Assembly: GCA_910588325.1 (NCBI GenBank)
Contig: CAJUPP010000106.1
Coordinates: 1 to 8,140, forward strand
DNA from: an uncultured Hungatella sp.
GTDB taxonomy: Bacteria; Bacillota; Clostridia; Lachnospirales; Lachnospiraceae
Direction: 5' to 3'
Length of the DNA stretch: 8,140 nt
Shown here: piece by piece, positions 1 through 6,399 of the stretch
Layout: every line of letters begins with the position of its first letter
Numbering within the stretch: position 1 is the first letter of the stretch
The notes under the pieces: model-generated
Told to the model about the DNA's origin: nothing
What the model saw: only the letters and a program-made list of their open reading frames with translations
Databases searched by the model: none
Position numbers and translations under genes: made by a program

Positions 1-152
1 TCGTGGCCCACAGACTTTCCACCATTCAGAACGCGGATGTGATTCTGGTAATGAAAGACGGGCATATTATTGAGCAGGGAAATCATGAAGAGCTGATCGC
101 AAAGAACGGATTTTATGCAAAGCTCTATAATAGCCAGTTTGCCATTGCGTAG
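1..152 (+). CDS. ABC exporter ATP-binding/permease protein, C-terminal end only (partial)
   Basis: The reading frame enters from the left edge (first full codon at 3) and stops with TAG at 150-152, giving 49 residues. It opens with VAHRLST, the H-loop (switch histidine) of ABC ATPases. The usual end of an exporter nucleotide-binding domain follows: ADVILVMKDGHIIEQGNHEEL, then a short helix ending FYAKLYNSQFA. This ending is typical of fused membrane/ATPase half-transporters of the MdlB/LmrA type, which export drugs, lipids or peptides, rather than of sugar-import ATPases. The Walker A, Walker B, signature and membrane parts lie outside the window, so the substrate cannot be told. The gene converges on the minus-strand sugar locus and is separated from it by a terminator. 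It is therefore probably unrelated to that locus and marks its left boundary. Confidence 0.9.
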   Translation, partial: VAHRLSTIQNADVILVMKDGHIIEQGNHEELIAKNGFYAKLYNSQFAIA

Positions 153-179
153 TTAAGGAACATCTGATGAGTAATAATG

Positions 180-223
180 ACCCCTCAATCAATCTCTCTT
201 ATTTATATTGATTGAGGGGTTTT
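180..223 (+). terminator. Rho-independent terminator of the ABC exporter gene, possibly bidirectional
   Basis: A perfect 13-bp stem pairs CCCCTCAATCAAT (181-193) with ATTGATTGAGGGG (207-219) around a 13-nt loop. One more A-T pair (180/220) can be added, and TTTT follows at 220-223. It lies 28 nt after the TAG of the exporter gene. Read on the minus strand, the same stem is followed by a mixed, T-containing stretch (TCATTATTACTC) without a clean T run. It could therefore also stop the convergent operon that ends at 260, but less efficiently. No other terminator is visible between 153 and 259. Confidence 0.88.
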
Positions 224-259
224 AAATGCTCTGTAAAATCGACATAACGAATTTGATTA

Positions 260-1414
260 TTAAGCTGTAGGATTTAGTTTACTGTCCTTTTCTTCCTGCG
301 CACCACGTATCCAATCTTCTGTCACCACCACATATTTCACACAACGGCGGTTCCCATAGCTATATGCAATATGGATGCTTCCATCTTCTGCCTGCACCAT
401 CACTGGATATTCGTATCTACGATTGTTCACCGAATTGTTCTCGCCCAGGAAGCCGTCTCCCGGCTCCACCAGTCTGATAACCGGCCATGTCCTTCCACCG
501 TCGTCAGAAATCGCAACGGCAACAGGGCACCGCAACCGGGGCCACACAGTGATATTGGGATCATCGTTTGCACGAACCGGATTGTAGACCACCGCTAGGG
601 CGCCGGATTGCAATTTGATAGCGGAAATACTGGAATTATTGTTGGGCAATACTGTGCGTACCGGTTCGGTCCAGGTATCTCCCCAGTCCTGTGAATAAGC
701 AATATAAATATTGTCCGCCGAGCGGCTTCGGAACAGGGCAATCAGTTTTCCCGGTTCCATCTCGATCAAATTGGCATGTACCCTCCCTCTGCTCCCAGGG
801 ATTTCCACTCCTCTCCAGGTCTTTCCCTTGTCGTCAGATATCTGTACTACTGTGATATCGCTTCCATAGTGAGTATCATCGTCAAAACATATCCAGTTTC
901 CAAATACCCATCTCCCATTACTGAGCACTTGGATTTTCTGTCTGCAGAAAGACCCTTCCCTGTCAAATATGGTTTCCGTCTTCCCCCATGTGTATCCGCT
1001 GTCCCGGGAAATCTTCCTGCGTATCTCTGCCGTACTCTGCAAATTACTCCTCTCTGGCATAGCAGCACGTGCTATCTGTACCGTATATATAAGCCATACT
1101 TCCCCTTCCGGTGTCAGGAAAAGAGATGGATTCTGCTCGGATCGCTCCTTGTCGTCAGATACGATCACGGGAACGCTCCATTGACTCTCTCCCGCTTTAA
1201 GCCTGGAAACCGCAATACTGATATCTGCGTTTCCCTCATCAGATCCCGCAAACCAGCAGCAAAGCATGTCCCCGTCCGGTAATTGTAACAAATCTGCTGC
1301 ATGACAACTGTTATAAGGATTGGGGATAAGACTCTCTACCGTTCCCAAAAGCTCATTTTGATACAAAGTTCCATCTTCTTTCATAGTTTCCAGTTTCCTG
1401 TATTCTCTCGCCAT
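260..1414 (-). CDS. Cytoplasmic neuraminidase-like (BNR/Asp-box beta-propeller) protein
   Basis: This 384-residue protein has four Asp boxes (S-x-D-x-G-x-T-W): SRDSGYTW (136-143), SDDKGKTW (193-200), SQDWGDTW (241-248) and SDDGGRTW (303-310). Together they mark a six-bladed sialidase-fold propeller. The N-terminal block (CHAADLLQLPDGDMLCCWFAG, about 37-57, and the following DEG) and the C-terminal block (YEYPVMVQAEDGSIHIAYSY, 334-353) match the layout of 'predicted neuraminidase' proteins (COG4692/BNR_2 type) as I recall it. There is no signal peptide or lipobox, so it should act in the cytosol on imported material. I see no classical FRIP/YRIP sialidase motif near the N terminus, so sialic acid should not be assumed as substrate; another glycosidase or lyase is possible. 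The ATG at 1414 has AAGGAG (1421-1426) six bases upstream. It is the last gene of the operon, 34 nt after the YtcP-like permease. Confidence 0.8.
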   Translation of the reverse strand: MAREYRKLETMKEDGTLYQNELLGTVESLIPNPYNSCHAADLLQLPDGDMLCCWFAGSDEGNADISIAVSRLKAGESQWSVPVIVSDDKERSEQNPSLFLTPEGEVWLIYTVQIARAAMPERSNLQSTAEIRRKISRDSGYTWGKTETIFDREGSFCRQKIQVLSNGRWVFGNWICFDDDTHYGSDITVVQISDDKGKTWRGVEIPGSRGRVHANLIEMEPGKLIALFRSRSADNIYIAYSQDWGDTWTEPVRTVLPNNNSSISAIKLQSGALAVVYNPVRANDDPNITVWPRLRCPVAVAISDDGGRTWPVIRLVEPGDGFLGENNSVNNRRYEYPVMVQAEDGSIHIAYSYGNRRCVKYVVVTEDWIRGAQEEKDSKLNPTA

Positions 1415-1448
1415 ATTTCTCTCCTTCCGCTACCTGCAGATAGCTCTC

Positions 1449-2327
1449 TCAGCCTTTCACAGACCCTATCAGTATTCCCGATTTAAAATACTTCTGCACA
1501 AATGGATAAACACAAATAATTGGAGCCATTGCAATCACGACTGCTGCTGCTCTCATATTATATTGGTTAATCGATACTCCATCCCGAATGACCGTCTGCA
1601 TTGTCTCTCCCGCACTGGTGGAAGAAATAACCACTGACTGCAGCACCTGTTGTATCACTTTATATGCAGGGGTCTTCAAATATATCTGTGGCAGCAGATA
1701 CTGGTTCCAGATATTCACCGCATAAAAGGTTCCTATCGTAGCCACAATCGGCTTAGAGATCGGAAGATAGACGCTCCAAAGAATTCTAAACTGGTTAGCC
1801 CCGTCCACTGTGGCTGCCTCCTCCAGTTCATAGGGCAACCCTTCCAGGTAGGTCTTACAGATAATCAAATATTGAGTGTTAATAGCTCCGGGAATAATCA
1901 TTACCAGCGGATTATCGATAAAGCCAAACTTGTTATATACGATATAAGTGGGAATAATACCAGCCTCAAATACCCATGTCATGGTAAAAATTCCCATCAG
2001 GATGTACCTGGACTTGATTTGCGGTCTGGAAAGGGCAAAAGCGGTAATATACGTAGTCAAAATCCCGGCCAACGTACCAAAAACAGTATATATGAATGAA
2101 TTCTTCATTCCTACGACTATGTCTAGTTTGGGATTAGACAGCACATACTTGAAAACCTCCAGATTAATTCCTTTAGGAAGGAATGTCACCTGTCCCGCCG
2201 CCAAATATCTACCATCACTGATTGCAATGAAGACCTCATACAGAAAGGGATAGATGCAGATAAATGCGATCAGACACAAAATCGTATCATTAACGATCTC
2301 AAAAAGATCTATTTTTTTCTTTTTCAT
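1449..2327 (-). CDS. Carbohydrate ABC transporter permease, YtcP type (CUT1 family)
   Basis: This 292-residue inner-membrane protein has several hydrophobic segments, at roughly 13-37, 77-100, 108-130, 138-155, 190-210 and 260-280. The cytoplasmic coupling loop with the EAA motif (EEAATVDGANQF, then an LPI end) lies at 169-190; this is where the ATPase docks. The terminus GILIGSVKG is characteristic of the YtcP branch of MalG-like permeases. The family pairs with LplB-type permeases and LipO-type lipoproteins to import oligosaccharides or complex glycan fragments. The ATG at 2327 is preceded by GGGAGG (2334-2339) with a 6-nt gap. The ribosome site lies next to the stop of the upstream permease (2342), so translation is probably coupled. 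No ATPase gene is present nearby, which is usual for this family because a shared MsmK/UgpC-type ATPase is used. Confidence 0.93.
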   Translation of the reverse strand: MKKKKIDLFEIVNDTILCLIAFICIYPFLYEVFIAISDGRYLAAGQVTFLPKGINLEVFKYVLSNPKLDIVVGMKNSFIYTVFGTLAGILTTYITAFALSRPQIKSRYILMGIFTMTWVFEAGIIPTYIVYNKFGFIDNPLVMIIPGAINTQYLIICKTYLEGLPYELEEAATVDGANQFRILWSVYLPISKPIVATIGTFYAVNIWNQYLLPQIYLKTPAYKVIQQVLQSVVISSTSAGETMQTVIRDGVSINQYNMRAAAVVIAMAPIICVYPFVQKYFKSGILIGSVKG

Positions 2328-2341
2328 CCGTTTCCTCCCTC

Positions 2342-3310
2342 CTAAAACAGCCTTGTCTCTGAATACCTGGAGACCAGCTTGTTAGCCACAATAACCAGGA
2401 CAAACGCAATAATTGATTTCAACATATTCACAGCTGTACCATAACTGTAGTCCGGAAAGCCAGTGGACTGGAATGCGATACGGTATACATAAGTCTGTAT
2501 TACATCCGCTGTCTCATAGACACTAGAATTATACATTAATAGAATCCTGTCCAGATCCACAGAAAAGATATTGCCAATGCTGATGATCAGCATTACCACC
2601 ACAGAACTGGAAATGGAAGGCAACGTAATGTACCACATTTTCTGCCATCTGCTTGCTCCATCCATATCAGCGGCTTCATATTGTTCCGTGTCAATGGCCA
2701 TCATCGCCGCAATATAGATTACTGTTGAGTATCCAAAGGTCTGCCATATCTGAAGGATAATATAAAGCGGCCGAAACCATCCGGGTTCCGCCATAAAAAA
2801 AATTGACTCCCCTCCAAAGAATTCAATGATCTTATTCACCATCCCATAAGAGGGCGATACCAGTGTATATAGAATACTCACCATAACTGCGGAGGAGATA
2901 AAATAGGGAAGAAAACTCAAAGACTGCACTGTATGACGAATCTTTTTTATCCTTATTTCATTTAAAAACAATGAGAAGATGATCGGAAAAGGAAAAACAA
3001 CCACAATAGAAAGAACCGCCAGAATAACTGTATTCTTTACCAGCTTTAACATATAAGGATCCTGACAAATCTTGACAAACTGATCCAATCCCACCCATTC
3101 ACTCCCGGAGATTCCCTTAAAAGCGCTGAACTTCTGGAAGGCGATTACCATAGCCCCTACCGGACCCAATTTAAAGCAGATTAAAATAAAGATACCAGGC
3201 AGCAACAGCAGGTAAAGAAGGTAGTTTTTCTTCAAATCCTTCTTAATCCGTTCCACCAGCGGCCTTTTCGGCTGCGGGTTATGGGCTGCCAGTATTTTTT
3301 TACCTGCCAT
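2342..3310 (-). CDS. Carbohydrate ABC transporter permease, LplB type (CUT1 family)
   Basis: This 322-residue membrane protein is the MalF-like partner of the YtcP-type permease. The first membrane segment is at about 29-47 (NYLLYLLLLPGIFILICF), with others near 92-116, 132-150, 180-205, 235-255 and 293-312. The EAA coupling loop (YEAADMDGASRWQ, ending ITLP) is at 211-231. The open frame reaches an ATG at 3343, but AAAGGAGG at 3318-3325 lies 7 nt before the ATG at 3310. The start is therefore MAGKKILAAHN, and the longer version would place the ribosome site inside the gene. The hydrophilic, lysine-rich N terminus (1-29) is normal for LplB relatives. The gene follows the binding-protein gene after a 71-nt spacer with a strong hairpin and abuts the next permease. 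Confidence 0.93.
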   Translation of the reverse strand: MAGKKILAAHNPQPKRPLVERIKKDLKKNYLLYLLLLPGIFILICFKLGPVGAMVIAFQKFSAFKGISGSEWVGLDQFVKICQDPYMLKLVKNTVILAVLSIVVVFPFPIIFSLFLNEIRIKKIRHTVQSLSFLPYFISSAVMVSILYTLVSPSYGMVNKIIEFFGGESIFFMAEPGWFRPLYIILQIWQTFGYSTVIYIAAMMAIDTEQYEAADMDGASRWQKMWYITLPSISSSVVVMLIISIGNIFSVDLDRILLMYNSSVYETADVIQTYVYRIAFQSTGFPDYSYGTAVNMLKSIIAFVLVIVANKLVSRYSETRLF

Positions 3311-3317
3311 ATACATA

Positions 3318-3325
3318 CCTCCTTT
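3318..3325 (-). promoter_or_regulatory. Ribosome binding site fixing the LplB-like start
   Basis: AAAGGAGG on the minus strand sits 7 nt upstream of the ATG at 3310. It excludes the upstream in-frame ATGs at 3343 and 3316. The first would have this site inside the coding region, and the second starts one base after it. Confidence 0.85.
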
Positions 3326-3328
3326 ATT

Positions 3329-3357
3329 ACCAGGTCCAAACAAAGTCCGGACCTGGT
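3329..3357 (-). other. Intercistronic hairpin between binding-protein and permease genes
   Basis: A perfect 9-bp inverted repeat, ACCAGGTCC (3349-3357 read on the minus strand) and GGACCTGGT (3329-3337), closes an 11-nt loop. It starts 25 nt after the stop of the binding-protein gene. It is followed on the minus strand by AATAAAGGAGG rather than by a T run, so it is not a standard full terminator. Such a structure commonly protects the 3' end of the upstream message or attenuates read-through, giving more binding protein than permease. The hairpin is seen directly; the function is inferred. Confidence 0.6.
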
Positions 3358-3381
3358 TTCTTTATTTAAAACATCACAGAT

Positions 3382-5073
3382 TTAATTTCCATAGGTATTT
3401 TTATAGGCTTCCAGCTGGATCTCTTCCATTCTAGTATAGCCTGCCGCATCCATCTCATCCAGGAATGCCTGCCAGTTTTCTTCATTTAGTTCTGTCCTTC
3501 CCATGATGAAAGAAATAATGCCTGCATCGCAGCTCTCCTTTAAGGAAGCGATGATTGAAGTCAGTTCTTCGGACTGTTCGTCAGTATAAATAATATTTAC
3601 TCCATACTGAAGATAATCATCCGTAAATAGCTTCAGTGCCGCATCCCTTACCATATCTGCGTTAAAGGAGAAAAATGCGGTGGAGTCCATAGGTTTACAT
3701 ACCGTATAACGATCGCTCAGGAAACTCCACTCCATCTCGCCGTCGGGTTTTGCCAACTCATCATCATAGCTGATTAGATATTTATTTCCGTCTGCAGTCT
3801 TTTCATAGCTTACATCTTCTACCCCCCAGTTCGCCAAGGTCTGTCCTTCTTCACTATAGAAATAATCAATATACTGAATGATCGTCTTAGCTGTTTCTTC
3901 AGAAGCCTGCGCATTGATAACCGTAGCTCTTCTCTGATTGTATTTAGGTGGTGTCTGAACCTTCAGAGGATTACCATTCCCATCTACCAGGTAATCCATG
4001 ACTGCCATATTGTAATCGGGATCATAGTTCTTTCCCTCCAGGTTGAATGCTGCCGGTCTGGTGTAAAAGTCAAAGCTCACAGAACCTCTTCCTTCCCACA
4101 TAGCAGCTTCCCAGTCACCCTCGGAGAATGCGCCCGCCACCCATTCGGGATTGATCAGACCTTCATCATACCAGGTCTTCATAGTCTCCACCATATTATA
4201 GGCTCCGTCCGCATGGATGTCATAGCCAACATCCACATTGTTGAAGTAGAAACCATGGGATGCTTCCGCCGAAATACTGTTTGCAGCATTGAAGAACGAC
4301 TGGAAACGGATCACGGCTTCACGTCCCTGCAGAGGATAGTAGTTAGGTACATCGCTATAATATTCTTTCAGTTTCCGGAGAGCATCTGTAAAGTCTTCTA
4401 TAGTCTTAACAGAAGTCACATCTATGCCTGCCTTGTCAAAATGATCCTGACGATAGAAAATAAAACTACTCTTTAAGGCATCTTCCACCAACAGTCCATA
4501 GATAGAACCATCGCTATTGGTCACCAGAGATGTATAATCCGGATTGGAATCCAGGTAAGCCTGAATATGAGGTGCATATTGTTCGATCAGGGGTTTCAGA
4601 TCATAAAACGCCCCCTGGGCGCCATATACATTCGCCTGAGCCTGTCTGCACATGGTACAGTCTGTCAGAGTACCGCTCAATACAAGCTGATCAATCTCTG
4701 AATACACGTCCTCTTCTGAGTCGCTTCCTTTTTGATATTCCACGGTGACACCAGTTCTCTTTTCCGCTTCTTTATACCATTCCAGATCGTTGATCCAATC
4801 AATGAAAGTAGCGCGCAGATACATACTATAGGATCCGCCCTCTCCCACATAGCCATCAGCTACTTCGCTTCCTTCTGCAGATGCAGAAGTTTCACCCTCT
4901 TCTTCGACATCTTCTGACACATCGGCTACATTTGTTTCTTCTGCCGGAGTGTTTTGTGCTGTACCGGTGTCGTTTCCTGAGCCCGTATCTTCGCTCCCTG
5001 AACCACAACCGGTCAAAGATGCCATTGTCATCGCGAGCGCCAGAAAAATAGATAAAATTTTCCGTCTCTTCAT
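3382..5073 (-). CDS. Extracellular solute-binding lipoprotein of a LipO/LplA-type sugar ABC importer
   Basis: This 563-residue protein starts with a lipoprotein signal: MKRRK, a hydrophobic stretch, then the lipobox LTGC with Cys23 as the lipidation site. A low-complexity linker rich in Ser, Gly, Glu and Thr (about 24-75) comes next, a tether across the cell wall. The mature domain (about 80-563) has features of the large family-1 binding proteins that work with LplB/YtcP permeases. These include WYKEAEKRTGVTVEY near the start, DGSIYGLL mid-chain, YDEGLINPEW and frequent aromatic residues. It would capture a glycan fragment or oligosaccharide outside the cell and hand it to the two downstream permeases. 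The ATG at 5073 has AAGGAGGA (5083-5090) 9 nt upstream. Its size is typical for this subfamily and larger than simple maltose-type binding proteins. The ligand cannot be read from the sequence. Confidence 0.93.
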   Translation of the reverse strand: MKRRKILSIFLALAMTMASLTGCGSGSEDTGSGNDTGTAQNTPAEETNVADVSEDVEEEGETSASAEGSEVADGYVGEGGSYSMYLRATFIDWINDLEWYKEAEKRTGVTVEYQKGSDSEEDVYSEIDQLVLSGTLTDCTMCRQAQANVYGAQGAFYDLKPLIEQYAPHIQAYLDSNPDYTSLVTNSDGSIYGLLVEDALKSSFIFYRQDHFDKAGIDVTSVKTIEDFTDALRKLKEYYSDVPNYYPLQGREAVIRFQSFFNAANSISAEASHGFYFNNVDVGYDIHADGAYNMVETMKTWYDEGLINPEWVAGAFSEGDWEAAMWEGRGSVSFDFYTRPAAFNLEGKNYDPDYNMAVMDYLVDGNGNPLKVQTPPKYNQRRATVINAQASEETAKTIIQYIDYFYSEEGQTLANWGVEDVSYEKTADGNKYLISYDDELAKPDGEMEWSFLSDRYTVCKPMDSTAFFSFNADMVRDAALKLFTDDYLQYGVNIIYTDEQSEELTSIIASLKESCDAGIISFIMGRTELNEENWQAFLDEMDAAGYTRMEEIQLEAYKNTYGN

Positions 5074-5245
5074 TACTTTTCATCCTCCTTATACTTTTTG
5101 ATAACTTACATATGATCAAGTATAGGCCTTATGTCCATACCAGAATCATTTTAGGGTAGGCCCATGAGCGATCTGGCATATCCAGATATCACGAGCATCT
5201 TGTGATGCCTTATGGAGATTTACAAAGCTCTCCAAGGCAACTCCT
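5074..5245 (-). other. 172-nt gap before the binding-protein gene, with small hairpins
   Basis: This is the widest spacer in the operon. On the transcribed strand it can form three short stems in a row: GGAGA/TCTCC (5229-5233 with 5214-5218), GCATC/GATGC with a 4-nt loop (5195-5208), and ATCTGG/CCAGAT with a 5-nt loop (5171-5187). None is followed by a T run, so none is a clear terminator. A TATACT at 5119-5124 (minus strand) could be a -10 box for a separate transcript of the transporter genes, but I find no good -35 partner at 16-18 nt. No recognised riboswitch or operator is evident. Confidence 0.4.
5146..5235 (-). CDS. Possible 29-residue small ORF (doubtful)
   Basis: A TTG at 5235 opens 29 codons ending with TGA at 5146-5148. 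GAGGAG (5241-5246) lies 5 nt upstream and overlaps the stop of the PdxA2-like gene, an arrangement expected for translational coupling. The peptide begins MESFVNLHKA and contains DIWICQIAH. It has no obvious signal or membrane segment, and I recognise no family. The same frame is open back to an ATG at 5271 inside the PdxA2-like gene, without a good ribosome site. An open run of this length is not rare by chance, so this is listed only because the ribosome-site placement is suggestive. Confidence 0.2.
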   Translation of the reverse strand: MESFVNLHKASQDARDIWICQIAHGPTLK

Positions 5246-6346
5246 CTATATTCTCCCAGATTTGGCCATGCGGATCGCATAGTCAATCGCATTTACAAGG
5301 CTTAATTCATTGGCACTTCCATCGCCGGCATGACCTTCCCCTGTCCCATGATCCACAGAAGCTCTTATAATGGGAAGACCTAATGTTACATTAATCCCTG
5401 CTACCGCATCCCATTTCTTCAATTCCTTATTGTAAACGAATCCTTTTACCTTCAGTGGGATATGTCCCTGATCATGGTACATTACTACCACAATATCATA
5501 CCAGCCACCCAATGCTTTGGAAAAAACAGTATCCGGTGGAGTAGATTTTCCCTCTGGAATGCATATGCCTTCCGCTATTGCTTCATCTATCGCCGGCTGT
5601 ATTTCTTCAATCTCTTCCCGGCCAAACATTCCGTTCTCCCCGCAGTGGGGATTCAGCCCTGCCACACCGATCTTTGGTTTCTCGATTCCCAATGCCCGGC
5701 AACCCGCATCTGCTATTCGGATTACTTCCAGGACTCTGTCTTTCTTCACTCGCCTGCACGCTTCACTCAGGGATACATGAGTGGATACATGAACCACCCT
5801 AAGTTCCTCATGGGCAAGCATCATTGTATAATGTTCTGTTCCGGTATAGTGGGCATAAATCTCTGTATGTCCGGAATAATGATGTCCAGCTAGGTTGATA
5901 TGATCCTTATTCAGGGCATTCGTTACTGTAGCATCCACCTTACCTTCCATTGCCAGCTCTATCACCTTTTTCACATATTGAAAAGCCGCTTCACCGCACA
6001 TACGCCCGCTTTGTTCATATGCCTTCGCCAACTCCGCTTCGCACATATTCTCTGCCAGCTTTCTCCTGTCCTTGCGGAATAATCTTCTGCTGATCTCTAC
6101 CTGTCTCATATCCAGCACATCTACAAAGCCATGGTTAAACTTCGCATCCTCTATTCTTTCCACAGGATTAATTTGAATCTCGCCCTCGGCCTTCACTGCC
6201 CTGACCGCTTCTTTCAGACATACCGCGTCACCGATGACAAGCGGATTGCAGCGTTCATATATCTTCGGATCTAACAGCGCCTTTATGCTGATCTCCGGTC
6301 CATTCCCCGAGGGATCTCCCATAGTGATCCCGACAATTGGTTTCAT
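5246..6346 (-). CDS. PdxA2-type NAD-dependent dehydrogenase (4-phospho-threonate dehydrogenase-like)
   Basis: This 366-residue protein belongs to the PdxA family, whose members oxidise a phosphorylated hydroxy acid and often decarboxylate the product. Family motifs in order are GITMGDPSGNGPE (6-18), SGHTEIYAHYTG (158-169), VSTHVSLSEA (187-196), GLNPHCGENGMFG (230-242), PPDTVF (270-275), MYHDQGH (289-295) and SVDHGTGEGHAG near the end. Likely metal ligands are His160, His190 and His291. The sequence departs from vitamin B6 PdxA at GDPSGNGPE (normally GDPAGIGPE), at TNALNKD (142-148; normally a PVSKEA-like segment) and at the GEGHAGDGSANE end. This is the PdxA2 pattern found in acid-sugar catabolism with DUF1537 kinases. 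No such kinase is in the window. The start at 6346 has AAGGAGGA 9 nt upstream; the longer frame from 6373 would contain that site. The gene lies 53 nt after the DapA-like gene. Confidence 0.85.
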   Translation of the reverse strand: MKPIVGITMGDPSGNGPEISIKALLDPKIYERCNPLVIGDAVCLKEAVRAVKAEGEIQINPVERIEDAKFNHGFVDVLDMRQVEISRRLFRKDRRKLAENMCEAELAKAYEQSGRMCGEAAFQYVKKVIELAMEGKVDATVTNALNKDHINLAGHHYSGHTEIYAHYTGTEHYTMMLAHEELRVVHVSTHVSLSEACRRVKKDRVLEVIRIADAGCRALGIEKPKIGVAGLNPHCGENGMFGREEIEEIQPAIDEAIAEGICIPEGKSTPPDTVFSKALGGWYDIVVVMYHDQGHIPLKVKGFVYNKELKKWDAVAGINVTLGLPIIRASVDHGTGEGHAGDGSANELSLVNAIDYAIRMAKSGRI

Positions 6347-6355
6347 GTATGTTGC

Positions 6356-6363
6356 TCCTCCTT
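6356..6363 (-). promoter_or_regulatory. Ribosome binding site fixing the PdxA2-like start
   Basis: AAGGAGGA on the minus strand lies 9 nt upstream of the ATG at 6346. It falls inside the longer frame that begins at 6373, so it favours the shorter product starting MKPIVGITMGDP, which also matches the usual family N terminus. Confidence 0.85.
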
Positions 6364-6399
6364 CTTCTCCCATTCTGTCACAGTCCGATGACTGGACAG

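Noticed and set aside
776..1282. 168-codon plus-strand open frame
   Set aside because: It lies wholly antisense to the Asp-box protein gene, has no convincing ribosome site and shows no recognisable domain. It is a shadow of the real gene.
1650..2099. 149-codon plus-strand open frame
   Set aside because: It is antisense to the YtcP-like permease and its composition has no family features, so it is a shadow ORF.
3311..3343. Longer N terminus for the LplB-like permease
   Set aside because: The extension overlaps both the intercistronic hairpin and the AAAGGAGG site, so the start at 3310 is preferred.
5119..5124. TATACT as the -10 box of a promoter for the transporter genes
   Set aside because: No acceptable -35 hexamer is found 16-18 nt upstream and there is no extended -10 TG, so it is mentioned only as a weak possibility in the spacer entry.
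5462..5893. 143-codon plus-strand open frame
   Set aside because: It is antisense to the PdxA2-like gene, whose motifs are clear in the other strand, so it is a shadow ORF.
6347..6373. Longer N terminus for the PdxA2-like protein
   Set aside because: The extra nine residues are encoded by the ribosome binding site region itself (EEGG from GAAGAAGGAGGA). The start at 6346 is far better supported.
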